Shown here: positions 20,351-30,889 of the stretch, piece by piece
Position numbering within the stretch: the stretch's first letter is position 1
Layout of the letters: every line of letters begins with the position of its first letter
Assembly: GCA_038496445.1 (NCBI GenBank)
Contig: JALMLS010000166.1
Span: 27,275 to 91,274, forward strand
DNA from: Trichosphaerium sp. ATCC 40318
Taxonomy: Eukaryota; Discosea; Flabellinia; Trichosidae
DNA length: 64,000 bases
Reading direction: 5' to 3'
The notes under the pieces: model-generated
The model's database searches: none
Seen by the model: only the letters and a program-made list of their open reading frames with translations
Told to the model about the DNA's origin: nothing
Translations under genes and position numbers: made by a program

Positions 20351-23300
20351 TTACAACTTGAACAACATTTTGAGCGAATGGAGGTACAACCTCTCACCTA
20401 CCATTTCTACAGTGACTTTGTGAAGGACAACTGCCTTCAGTGTTACCGCAAACGTCAGGTCCCATTCTTTGGTTCCACATTATTGATCACAAGGAACACA
20501 TTGAGCGCTCTTACATTCATTAAGTCTTGTACAGAATCCATATACTCTTACAAGACAGTTACTACAAAGTTGGATTTTGTAAGGTGTACCTGTAATAGGC
20601 TTTGAAAAATCGCGTTTATCCTCGATGGTGGACTCTTTGGTATCAAAAATAATGGACACTCAGAATGTAACCAGCGTGTGGTGGCTCACCTACGGACCTT
20701 GTAAATCGAGCGCTCATGAAATAAATAAATGAAGCGGAAGAAAAAAAATTCTGAAACGCACCTGTAGCTATTTGGTACGCGTACAGTCTATATTGTGTAT
20801 GAGATAAGCCGTTTAAGAATTAAAAGCGTACTGTATCCCAACTTGTTACCAAAAGAATGTCATTGTTGCCAGTAGCGAAGCATACCTCTGAGATGCTATC
20901 TACCTACCAATGGCATTTAGGTCAAATCATCATTACAACAATTAAAATATTTCCGTACCTCTGCGGGCGCAACAGCAAGTTCAAATTCTTGACTCATTTC
21001 TCAAGATGCCATACACAATTTTTCGAAATAAACTACAAAAACACAGTGTACACAACACCTACCTTCATAAACGTGATACGCATACACATGTTACCCTTCA
21101 ATTCACATGAACCACCAGAATTGAAAGTAGCGGTCCATACTGAGCGCTAATGATTGTTCCTACTAGAAAAATTAGACAATTGGAACAAAACAGATGTTGT
21201 ACAACCAGAATGGAGCAGGTTTTTGTTTTGTTTTTTTTCAATTCAAAACTTTGCTTGCGTACATTCTGGAATGCTGAACATGTACTGGTACAACATAACC
21301 CTTGAGAAGTGTCATCACAACCATGTTCATTTTCAATCGTACCATTACCACAAATAGCTAGAGGAAGGTTAGTATGTTATGGAAAAAGTTTTGAGTTGTT
21401 TTCCCATTAAAAACAGATATCATATTTCTTCAACGTACAGGTACAAACTCCATCGAAACATGCGGCAGATTGTCCAACATTATTCATGTCAATACAAGAA
21501 GTATTATCTGGTAGATTAACCATCTGACAGATGCCATCTAAGCCCAACGGTAAATGAAAGGTGTATATCGAATTTTCGTTCTGAAAACGTGCTTCTGTTG
21601 TGACTTACTTATACATGCTTCAATGCACGGATCGACATCACTGTCTTCTATACAACTACAGTCTAACCTGAATCCGGAATTGCATACTTCATTCTAAGAG
21701 GAACAAGGTCAAAAAAAGAAAAAGGTGATAAATCAACGCACTTGTGTCTAGCTCGGTGCACTTGTCACCATCGTCACAGCTCATTCTGTTTGAAACAGAT
21801 ACCCGCATACATGCCACCATTATTAGGATCACTGAATTACTGTTTAACTGTAACAACACATCATTAGGATTAATTACACAGGTATTTCAGCTTGCCTCTT
21901 TTCTAAACGCGTTTAGAAGTGTATACTCGTACATAACAGACAAGCATTGTTTTAGAAAACAAACAAAAAGATAAGGTGAAATTTCAAATGATGTGAACGG
22001 TGTATAAGTAAAGTGTTGTTCATAAGTTTTGATTAAATAGGATTACATGCCTGGAATTGATGCTTCAGTAGCGGCACTGAGCCGATGTCTTCAAGGCTGG
22101 GACAGTAACAGTCAATAAGTATGTGAAGTTTTTCTTCAAAGAACTAAGTTAAAGACGTACTTTGTGTCAACTCCGTCTCAGAGTTTACGATTTGTATTCG
22201 CTAGTTACCAGCATCTACAATGACTGTATAGTTACTGACAGGGTTGTCAGCTAAACCCAAGGGACCACTGAATTCCTACAACTGTTTGTCAATCGCTGAA
22301 AAAACGTTGTGACGTTTCAAAAAAGTAATTTAATGACTGATCACACATGAATAATACAGATAATTCTTTTACGAAAAACCACGTACAGCTTTTCCTGAGC
22401 CTGCCTTTCTTCGGTATTGTGCGTAAAAATCACCTTTGGGAAGTAAGAAAATATGTGTTGTTGTAACGAAAAAACATACCAAATCTATCGAAAACCTTGA
22501 CGGCACTGGCACCAAAATCTGTCACCCAAAAGTAATTGTTTCTTGAAGATGTTGTAACATATGTAGAGTCATCAAACTCTTCACTTACAACAGACTGAAA
22601 CGTAGCTAAAGAAATATAAGTGACACTACGTGAAGAAAGAATAACAATCTTTTTTATACCTGCAGTACTGTTTACTTTCCATATCTTGACTAGCTTGTTT
22701 CCCCTATCTACAACTATCAATTGCCTAATAGAATAAGTCTAAATACAGAATGAGGTTACACACTCAAAGTTTTCCATATAAGCAACACCAGTAGGGTCTC
22801 TTAGTTGGTCTTTAATTACATTAAAAAAAACTGCAAAGCCACTCAGTAGTACATACTCTTATCGATTCCAAATGATCCAAATGTGTAACATACATCGAAT
22901 GAAGTAGCGTTTAATGCTGATGGTTACCACTATCTGATACAAACAGAATACCATATTTTTTACTCACAGCAACACCCTACGCAAGAACAAAAAAATTAAC
23001 AAAACATGATCTTTTTTTCAAAAAAAGCACATGTACTTTTGGAGATATGAACTGCCCAAGTGATGCACCCAATGAACCAACATGTGCTGTTAAATTCTCT
23101 AAGTGTACGTAAGAATACAATAAAGCACATTTTGAGTAATTGTCGGTTTTTTCGCATGCCTCTTGCGTAAGCAATTTGAATTCTGTGGTTTTTAGTGTCA
23201 GAAACAAAAATGATGTAGGTGACGTTATCATATAGAGCAGCTATGCTTTGAGAAAACGCAAGGGAGCCTGTCTCATTGCCTAGTGTACCAAATTCGTGTA

Positions 23301-23600
23301 TGTATGCGCCTGGGAGTAATTGTTAAGCGTTTTAAAGCTTTCTGAAAAACACACGCTAAATTACGTTTACAACGCACTGTATAAATCTAGTACTTGTACT
23401 CTGTCGCTCAAAGTATCAGCTACAGCGATTCTAGAGCGTAAGACGTTACGAAAGTTTTGTGCTACACATGAAATACGTACCGGTTTGTAGTTATGTTCGT
23501 TGTACTGGCAAATACACTAAAATACGTGACATCATGCGGGAGGTTAAACTGTTCTTTTCTGTCCCCTCTGTTGCCAAAATGCCTGTCAGAATTATATGTC
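20351..23600 (-). pseudogene. NHL-repeat plus cysteine-rich extracellular-type gene with disabling changes
   Basis: Many short exons on the minus strand encode NHL beta-propeller blades: RIAVADTLSDRVQVLDLY, YIIFVSDTKNHRIQIAYAR, GASLGQFISPKGVAV, ILFVSDSGNH, LIVVDRGNKLVKIW and VTDFGASAVKVFDRFG. Downstream exons are cysteine-rich: LDCSCIEDSDVDPCIEAC, LDGICQMVNLPDNTSC, CDDGDKCTELDT and CGNGTIENEHGCDD, close to DUF4215, EGF and disintegrin-like patterns. Three defects occur: TAG at 22201-22203 inside a canonical blade (G-N-stop-R-I-Q-I-V), a register shift near 22,930 after SDSGNH, and TAA at 20480-20482 between CVPCDQ and CGTKEW. The conserved remainder suggests a recently inactivated surface or secreted protein, or sequence errors. 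Confidence 0.5.
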
Positions 23601-23612
23601 TGAGCGCCTTGA

Positions 23613-24720
23613 GTGTATTAGCGCTGTAGCTTGAGTTTGCTCTTTGATAACCTTGTTGAAAGCTTCAGCACTTTCAGTAAATTGAACACACAATGTGTCG
23701 TTGATTTGTTGGCGCTCAAGTTCACTTTGTATCTTCTGTTTATGTTCATCAGCATTTGCAAGACAAGCTTTCCATCTAACAGAAAGAGGTTATTAACAAT
23801 GTAAACAAGAAAAAAAGTTGAAAAAACGCACCTTTGTGAGAGCTTCAATGTCAGATTATTTGGCGACATCAGCGAGCTGAGCAGCAAGACCTTGAAGAGC
23901 TTCCAAGTTACCCTTTTGCTCAGGTATTGAGTTTGAGAAAGTCCCAAAGTCAGCCTAAGAAAGAAGATATGTTACTACAAAGTATAGGGCTTATCAAGGT
24001 AAAAAAAAATAAGATGTGCCTTCAACTTTCTGGCATCATCGACTGTGTCGACGTTAATACCTTCTGTCAAGACGTCTTCAGTATTTTCAAGCCTACACTG
24101 AACTTTTGACCCTAGGAATACCATTTACACAAGAACGTTGGTACTGAAATACCATGTAACGAAAAAAATAATGGTTTTTTTGACGTTTTGTTGAAAAAAA
24201 AAACTTACCTTTGCAAGTACTCAATGTTCAATTACTCGTTCTTGGCATTGTGTTCCTTTCAGCCTTATGTTGTGCAGCACGCTCAATCATTGCTTATCAT
24301 CAAAAGCACTGAGCAAGTTCTTTACTGAACTAGAACCATTTACTCGTCTTCTGCCAAATTTTGCATTAGCGTCTGCGCCGCCTTTAATTCACGTAGTATC
24401 GTAAGTGTCAAATGGCAAAGGTATTTTGACTTGATTGAGTTAAGTGATAGCGTAGAGTGCTTATTAGAGAAGATGCCCATTGACTCCATCTCAGATGTCA
24501 AGGCAGCAAGTTCATCAACCTCGGTTTGGATCTCAGCGCCATCTTTGTATACCTCCTGAAGCGAATATTAGAGAGGTACGATGCCAACAAACAAGAAACA
24601 AAAGGGGTTTTTTCGAAACAAGGACATACGTTGCCAGCAGCAATACGCTCACCAGGTTCACCATCACACTACACAGGATTAAATATTTTGGTAAATATTT
24701 AAAATAAATAGCCATGCAAG
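23613..24720 (-). pseudogene. Alpha-actinin/spectrin-repeat-like gene remnant
   Basis: Exons read AEIQTEVDELAALTSEMESM, STLSLNSIKSKYLC, RELKAAQTLMQNLAEDE, RLENTEDVLTEGINVDTVDD, LEALQGLAAQLADVAK and ADEHKQKIQSELERQQINDT. These have the amphipathic heptads and wording of alpha-actinin-type spectrin repeats. Stops interrupt the frame: TAA at 23856-23858 lies between DVAK and SDIEALTK, and the 24.25-24.36 kb part needs register changes. No calponin-homology or EF-hand domain is seen. It may be a decayed copy or a segment with assembly errors. Confidence 0.45.
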
Positions 24721-24879
24721 AATTTTTATGCGAGGCAAATAGTAACTACTAAAAAATAAATAAAAAAGCACGTGTGTTTACTTTTTGTGGATACATCTCT
24801 AGTGTTTTAAATAATCACGTGATTTAAATCCAAATAACTCCAAAACAAAAATCAAAAAAATACTTTTTTACTAACAGTG

Positions 24880-25380
24880 GAAACAAGTACCTTGCACGCT
24901 ATTGTAATGATAGCGCTCATAGTCTTTGGCCATTTCACACTATCAAAATATAGTATTCTACATTTTTAGCTTCTGGATAAGCGGCTGCAATCAATTTAGG
25001 AGCATCTACCCTCCGTAAGCGTTACATTTTTGAAATAGAAAAAAAATCTGAAGCTTGCTGCAAAATATACAAACACTTCCTACTGTACCAATGATCTTTA
25101 ATGTAACGTCAAGGCCGCTTAGTTTTTCAATAACATTTCTTTCAACCTTTACTAACCGAATATCACACTGTATGATATTATCAGCCATAAGCTTAGCGTC
25201 CAAAGACTCGATAGTGTTACCAGCAGTCTTAACAGGCGCTGATTTCTCCCAAAAAAAAATAATATTTGCTTGTTCGCAAGCTTTGTTTCAAACCTGTTGG
25301 TTCTTTTGCCAGGAGCTAGTTGATGTATTTTGGCCTACATATGTTGCACCAGGATCACGGCTAAAGTTATTATGACGTCA
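24880..25380 (-). CDS. Partial unknown gene (two or three exons)
   Basis: A clean exon reads PVKTAGNTIESLDAKLMADN then RLVKVERNVIEKLSGLDVTL, a GTAGGA donor follows, and later pieces give VDAPKLIAAAYPEAKNV and VKWPKTMSAIITIACK. The pattern is that of a soluble alpha/beta protein with internal valine/isoleucine strands. I do not recognise it, and neither a start nor a stop is assigned. Confidence 0.35.
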
Positions 25381-25454
25381 ACTTTATATATTGCTAAAAA
25401 ATCACAAAAATATATTTCAGAAAAAAAAAAAAGTTCGTTATCGGTACCTGACAA

Positions 25455-27130
25455 TCAATAGCATAACCTTGTGTTCCGTTTTGAGGTGTAAAAGTACCAC
25501 CAAAAGTGACATGGGCTCCTTGGAACACATACTTCATGCCCTCTGTACGAAGACGTTAAAACAAACATTGAACAACGTTTGTACTTGAACCAACTTAGTA
25601 AACCGGCTTGCATGTTTTTAACATCAGTCAATCCTTTGAGTAAGAACAGAGTCTCCACCACCAACATAGTAAGTCTCAAGTGTGTACTTGAGAGCAAAAA
25701 GAGCAGCATAAGCAGAAAAGTTGTTTCGTTTGATACGTTAGTTGCCTCATCAGGATCAGTTGGGAACATTTGTGTTCCTATGGGTAGGTAGTTAGTTTAA
25801 GATGATATGGATAGTTAATGTGTACCAAGTGGACAATGATATAGAGAACTAAGTTTTGTTGCAAGAGCCTTCATGGCTGGTAAGATACTCAAAGCGAGTT
25901 GGACTTCAGCTGGAGCTTTATCAAATGTCTCAAACTTGGTAATATTCAAGCATTCTCTCAAATACATCACTTGAAGAGGTCCCAAAATAGCACTCCATAC
26001 GTTTTCTCCAGTAATAGGTTTACTAAGAGAACATTAAAAAAAGAAAAATTCGTTTTGTTGTCGTAACAACTTAAATCCAATAAAGACGCAACCAGTCATT
26101 CCAATGAACCATACCGAAGATTCCAAGGTGTAGTGGTATCATTATTAGGTCCTGGTGGAGGAACTTTCCACATCCAACCTTTCTGCAGTGAGAAAAAGAA
26201 AAGTACAAAAAAATCACGTGTTTTTTAATACTTACCGTAGTCACCGCTTACTGGGTCGTGCATCGCCTATTTTGGACCTATCATACGATAAAAGTAACCA
26301 CCGCCAACTTTTCTTTCTGCGACTTGGTCACAACATTCACCACAACACGTTGGATCTTGTAGTTTTACCTGTAATGAAAAAAAAAGGGTAAGGTGACAAT
26401 TAGTGTTAACTTTACTATCAAAAAAAAAAGACTTGTGTAAAAACAAAAACTTACGTGTGACATGTTCCCTGGTAGTTTTACTGATGCCAAGGCGCCCCCA
26501 GATATTTTACTTGCACCATACTTATACCTATAAAAGAGAAAAAAGGGTAAGTCTTTGCCACCCTTTTTTCTTCAAAAACGGACAAAATGCTACCTGAGGC
26601 AATGGCTCTAATTTGAATTAATCCACCAGCTTGTGCGTTAGCACCTGTAGTAGATTGATAAAGGCTGGAGCGAAGGTAAAGCTCAACCTATTTTTGTCAA
26701 CCAACTTTTTTGGGCAATTGTTAAAAATACGAACCAATCCTGCGTATCCTTCAAGAGCAAGGGCTACACTCCATACACCACCATCATATAAATTCAAACC
26801 GACGTTAGTCAATGTACGTTCTTGTTGAGCAATAGCAGAATCGAATGGTAGCATGTTACCGAAAGGATCAAAGGCACTATACGAAGTTAACTTCTGAAAA
26901 TAATTGGACATTTCTTTAAACTATTGCAAAATGAAGTACTTCACTTTGTTTTTATTTTTATCTAGTAAAAATATATGCGCACCGGAAGCAAGGTATGTTG
27001 GAGAATACCAGAATGATCTACCAGTGCATGGTATCACGTCATTGTAACTCTTTGGCATGCCATCCTTAATAAAGGCAATGAGACATTGTATTATAATATC
27101 ACATGAGCAATCATTAAATGCTTTGACACT
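25455..27130 (-). CDS. Conserved multi-exon protein of unknown function, frame broken near its 3' end
   Basis: Exons joined by good splice sites read SVKAFNDCSCDIIIQCLIAF, RSFWYSPTYLASG, KLTSYSAFDPFGNMLPFDSA, LTNVGLNLYDGGVWSVALAL, AGGLIQIRAIASG, YKYGASKISGGALASVKLPG, KVGGGYFYRMIGP, GWMWKVPPPGPNNDTTPW, TGENVWSAILGPLQVMYLRE and TQMFPTDPDEATNVSNE. Density of aromatics and glycine suggests a secreted or luminal enzyme-like fold. At about 25,700 the frame shifts by one base: NVSNE is followed in another register by NNFSAYAALFALKYTLETYY. An A-run there (GAAACAAC) could be miscalled. The start is unclear because the first exon abuts the MCU-like gene. Confidence 0.5.
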
Positions 27131-27726
27131 AGGCTCCATAATGTCCCTATTACGAAAGTTAGCGCCAATATTAAAGCGAGTAAACAACTAGGTACCAAGC
27201 ATATTCCCACCATGTTAAGCGTGTGAAAATTAGAAATTGACCACAAAGAACACCGAGACCACCCCACGCCTACAAGGGCGATCAATAAATCTCTACTTCT
27301 AAAAGTGCTGATATGTACCAAATAGCAGCAAATCGGGATGCCGTAGCACGCAATCTTTGATACTCTTCGTGCGTAGGTTTCAATTCCTCCTCAAGTTGCT
27401 TGTATCGTATTTTTTTGTCTGAGAGAAAAGTATACCTTGTGGATTTACAGTCATGTTGACCTATAACAAGCACGTGAGCATAGAGGAATATCAAAAGGAA
27501 AAAGCAAGAGAGGAGATGTTTTTATGAAAAGAACGTACGTATTTATCATTTGTCTCAAGCTCATAGTCGCAGGCCTGATACGTGTACAGGCATTGTGTAC
27601 CTAGGATACGAATACTGTTAGTTTTACAAATTTTAACTTGCTCATGCCAGTCATAGCGTTAAGAATTTTTTCTTGTTGTTTTAGGTACAACTGTACCGCG
27701 TATTGAGCTTTCTTCCGCTTAGCCAT
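27131..27726 (-). CDS. Mitochondrial calcium uniporter (MCU)-like gene, N-terminal half with pore motif
   Basis: From ATG 27726 (MAKRKKAQYAVQLYLKQQEK) exons join to QACDYELETNDKY, VNMTVNPQDKKIRYKQLEEE, LKPTHEEYQRLRATASRFAA and a membrane segment AWGGLGVLCGQFLIFTRLTW ending WEYAW. The next in-phase exon begins DIMEP, recreating the MCU selectivity motif W-D-I-M-E-P. Coiled coil, first membrane segment and pore motif are in the family order. Two of the introns (27601-27647 and 27270-27308) need GC donors. After DIMEP the sequence no longer resembles MCU (no V-T-Y-F) and runs into the exon heading the adjacent gene, so the 3' end is unresolved: a gene fusion, truncation or overlooked exon. Confidence 0.55.
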
Positions 27727-28044
27727 TACCCTAAGATTGTTTAACGCGCATCTAAAATTTTTTTACACCAAATAGACAATTGTAAAACGCACTGTCTTTT
27801 TTGCGTAGTATTAAGGCGTTTGCGCATAGCCATGCAACGAAGGGCCGCTTTTACTTTATTTGCTGGCAAAGATAAAATGCTGTTGATTTGGAGGAATACC
27901 GCTGTTGATCTGGAGAAATACCAAGCTCTCAGCTACTTCTAAAGCCAACTTGGGTTTTTCTAATAAGTTTTAACACAAACTACAACGACTGCATAGTCTC
28001 CAACCCAATAACAAACAGACATGCTTCAGCTTTAACAGGCAATA

Positions 28045-28576
28045 TAGATTTGTCTCCTACCAAAGTTGGAGGTAAAATCAACTCGCCTTACAAGCCACCT
28101 ACTAGAATGTCTCCTCCACCTTCTCCTATGAGGTATGATAGAGACTATAGAAAGGCTCTAAAGCATCCAATTGTTCGTACTGTTGCTGATAAGGTACGCA
28201 TCAACAAAGGTTTTCTGCACTAAATAATTATTTAGTTATCTGAAGCCATGGAAATTAGAGGTATGTTATTGAAAGACTTTGGAGATGCATATTTTGACTA
28301 TGTTGTGGAAAACCACGAAATTATGGACAATGTAGATTACGAGTTGTTGGTGAAAACCTTGTTCTCTCCGTGGGAAATACAGTACGTTCAATTTTTTTAT
28401 TTATTTTTTTTTCTAATATTTTACTTAGTATGCTCAAATTTCTTTTGAGTTATCATCAATTGTATCCCCACCTGGATCAGCTAGGTCCTAAAACAGCTTC
28501 GTATATCAGATTTCTGATTCAAACGCATCTTGGTGATTTACCATTCCGTTGGGTTACTCCACACAGTCCTGAATAA
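28045..28576 (+). CDS. Unknown gene at the left side of the transposon region
   Basis: Exons read PTRMSPPPSPMRYDRDYRKA, LKHPIVRTVADK, then after a GTACGC...TTTAG intron LSEAMEIRGMLLKDFGDAYF and DYELLVKTLFSPWEIQ, and after a GTACGT...TTAG intron MLKFLLSYHQLYPHLDQLGP ending VTPHSPE at TAA 28576. The frame is intact but no in-frame ATG is obvious before 28107. The family is not recognised. Its position beside MULE-type genes suggests it may be carried by the transposon. Confidence 0.5.
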
Positions 28577-28668
28577 TTATGTTGTAGGCAATCCTTTAAC
28601 ATGTAGTTCTGAAACGTACGAGCAACTATATAATAAAATATTTGTCGTTCAATTGATATTGCTTTCTT

Positions 28669-29116
28669 AGCTCTTACAACTGATCACAACCTCATTTTGA
28701 TTATCTTAATGTGTTAGTGAGCCTACTTTGGATACCAAAGGAAGCATTAATGTTGTTTGAGCTTGCAAGTAATGGCTTTGGTTGTACTTTTTCTAATTTT
28801 ATTTTTGACTATTGTACCACTTTTGTATTACAACTTCTTCCTTAACCAGCTCTTACAACTGATCACAACCTCATTTTGATTATCTTAATGTGTTAGTGAG
28901 CTTACTTTGGATACCAAAGGAAGCATTAACGTTGTTTGAGCTTGTAAGTAATGGTTTTGGTTGTATTTTTTCTACTTTTATTTTTGATTGTTCGTGTTTT
29001 TGTATTACAGCTTACTTTGCTCATTTTCTACTGATCACAACTGCATTTTGATTATCTTAATGTGTTAGTGAGCTTACTTTGGATACCAAAGAAAGCATTA
29101 ACATCGATTTTGAGCT
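28669..29116 (+). repeat. Two and a half tandem copies of a ~180-bp exon-containing unit
   Basis: Units starting near 28,669, 28,851 and 29,026 share CTGATCACAAC, then TTATCTTAATGTGTTAG and ACTTTGGATACCAAA blocks. Each holds a possible exon (SLLWIPKEALTLFEL) bounded by TTAG and by a donor that is GCAAGT in the first unit and GTAAGT in the second. The third unit is truncated. Confidence 0.8.
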
Positions 29117-29189
29117 TAGTAGTTGTTTGTAATTTATTTTTTTACCTTACATAATTATTTCTATCTCTGTCTTGGTTTCTTATTGAATT

Positions 29190-30889
29190 GTAGTTCAAAT
29201 CCATCGTCTAAAAAGAAGATAGATTATAGAAAGTATGAACTGTTACATATTTTTGACGATAAAACAGATGAAGAGGTTGACACTTTTTTTGACTCTTTAT
29301 CTGATGCTAATAAACGTCTGGTTCTTAGAAACTTGGTATCTACTTTGTTTTATATAATTAATAGCACCTTAATTATTATCTTGTAGAACAACCAATTACT
29401 TTGGAGAAAGCATCCGGTGGCTTGTCATTTTTTTACAAAAAAACAAATAACGTATTTGGAGCGAAAATATAAATGGTTATATTGGTACCTAGTTTTGTCT
29501 TAATGGGTTGTTTTTCCTTGCCATAATAGTAATATTTAGCAACTTATATGCCAATGATGCTGATTATAAGACAAGGAAAACTAAAAGTGCTAAAACTGGA
29601 AAACGTGACTTTTTGCGTTGGGTACACGGATTTTAATGTTATTTCTACATTCCAATTATATTTTTTAGGCACATTTGCAGATGGCCGTTTATTTACGTCG
29701 TAACATGTCATTGACATATCCTCCTGAAACTTCTTTGATTGACCAAAACCCCAGAGGCGATAAAATAGCTGATGCTGTAATGTTCGACAAACATTATCCC
29801 ATTTGTACATATGGATATGGCGATTACAAGGCATATAAGTACTAACAAGTTAAAATGTGTCAAAATGTGTCAAACTAATTTGAGTTTAGAAATTCTACGT
29901 TGCAAATAATTTCAGTTGGATACAATGGGTCTTTTAGAGACAATATCTTATGTAGTGATGATGATTTATTTATGGACGGCGTTGTATCTGTTGAGGAGTC
30001 AAAACACATGATTAATTTGGCACATAATTATTTTAAACCAGTACGCACTATTATCGTACGTTGCGTTATCATTCACTATTATTTAGATGTTGAGCTTGGT
30101 AGCCGAACATCCAGAAAAAACCTTTAAAAAACTTTGGCACGATTTGTTTGGCCATTATTACTATAGCAAGGTTAGTTTAGTGTTAGATAGTCTAAATTGC
30201 AGCTATTACGGAAAAGTCGGAATGAAACATACGTGTTTACATGTAGATCTACTTTGTTCTTATGCAACTGCACCACATTGGGGTGGAGGAGGATTTGGTA
30301 GCAAGAATACTCCAGCTGCAAAGGCTGCCAAAAAAATGTTTACTCCAGAAATATTAGCATTAAAGAAAAAATGGAAAAGTACGTCCAAAAATGAGGTTTG
30401 TACATTTTAATAAGGTTAGTTACATCCAAAAAATACACTGCTGAACGATTTTCTTTGTTGGGCCGTCATAGAATAATTGAATTGGAGCCTCATGTTATGA
30501 TTTGTAACTTGGATAGCGCATATTTTGTACACTTGCCAGGCCAACACGAAGATTATCCGTGGACAATATTCAAAAGAGTACTTAGTTTCCGTATTGTTAT
30601 TGTTAAACGTTCTACTCACTATTTGTAGATTCAAAAACAAAAAGCGGCTATAGACATACATTGGTGCGTAATCCATTGGCCTAAATTGTGTAATGGACAA
30701 ACTCACTACTGTATTGTGTTTGCTACACCTCCTGTTCAAAATCCTTTTGGTCTTTTACAAGAAATTGAAATTGTAGCATTGGGCGTAGAACTTAGGAAAA
30801 AAGTGGATGAAGTCATGGCACAGTTGTATCCCAATGTGCGTTCACATATTTAATATGGCTTAAATTAATATTTTTAGACTAAATATTAA
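29190..30889 (+). CDS. Unknown multi-exon gene of the transposon region
   Basis: About eight exons join in phase: SSKKKIDYRKYELLHIFDDK, NLYANDADYKTRKTKSAKTG, AHLQMAVYLRRNMSLTYPPE, ISVGYNGSFRDNILCSDDDL, LVAEHPEKTFKKLWHDLFGH, YGKVGMKHTCLHVDLLCSYA, KYTAERFSLLGRHRIIELEP and QKQKAAIDIHWCVIHWPKLC, ending PNTKY at TAA 30887-30889. Basic N-terminus and scattered cysteine/histidine pairs suggest a DNA-associated protein. It lies between tandem repeats and the transposase gene, head to tail with the latter. No start codon is clear, and an upstream exon, perhaps within the tandem repeats or the 28-kb gene, is likely. Confidence 0.5.

Noticed and set aside
20330-21357. Plus-strand frames of 67-97 codons
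   Set aside because: Antisense to cysteine-rich exons of the minus-strand NHL gene.
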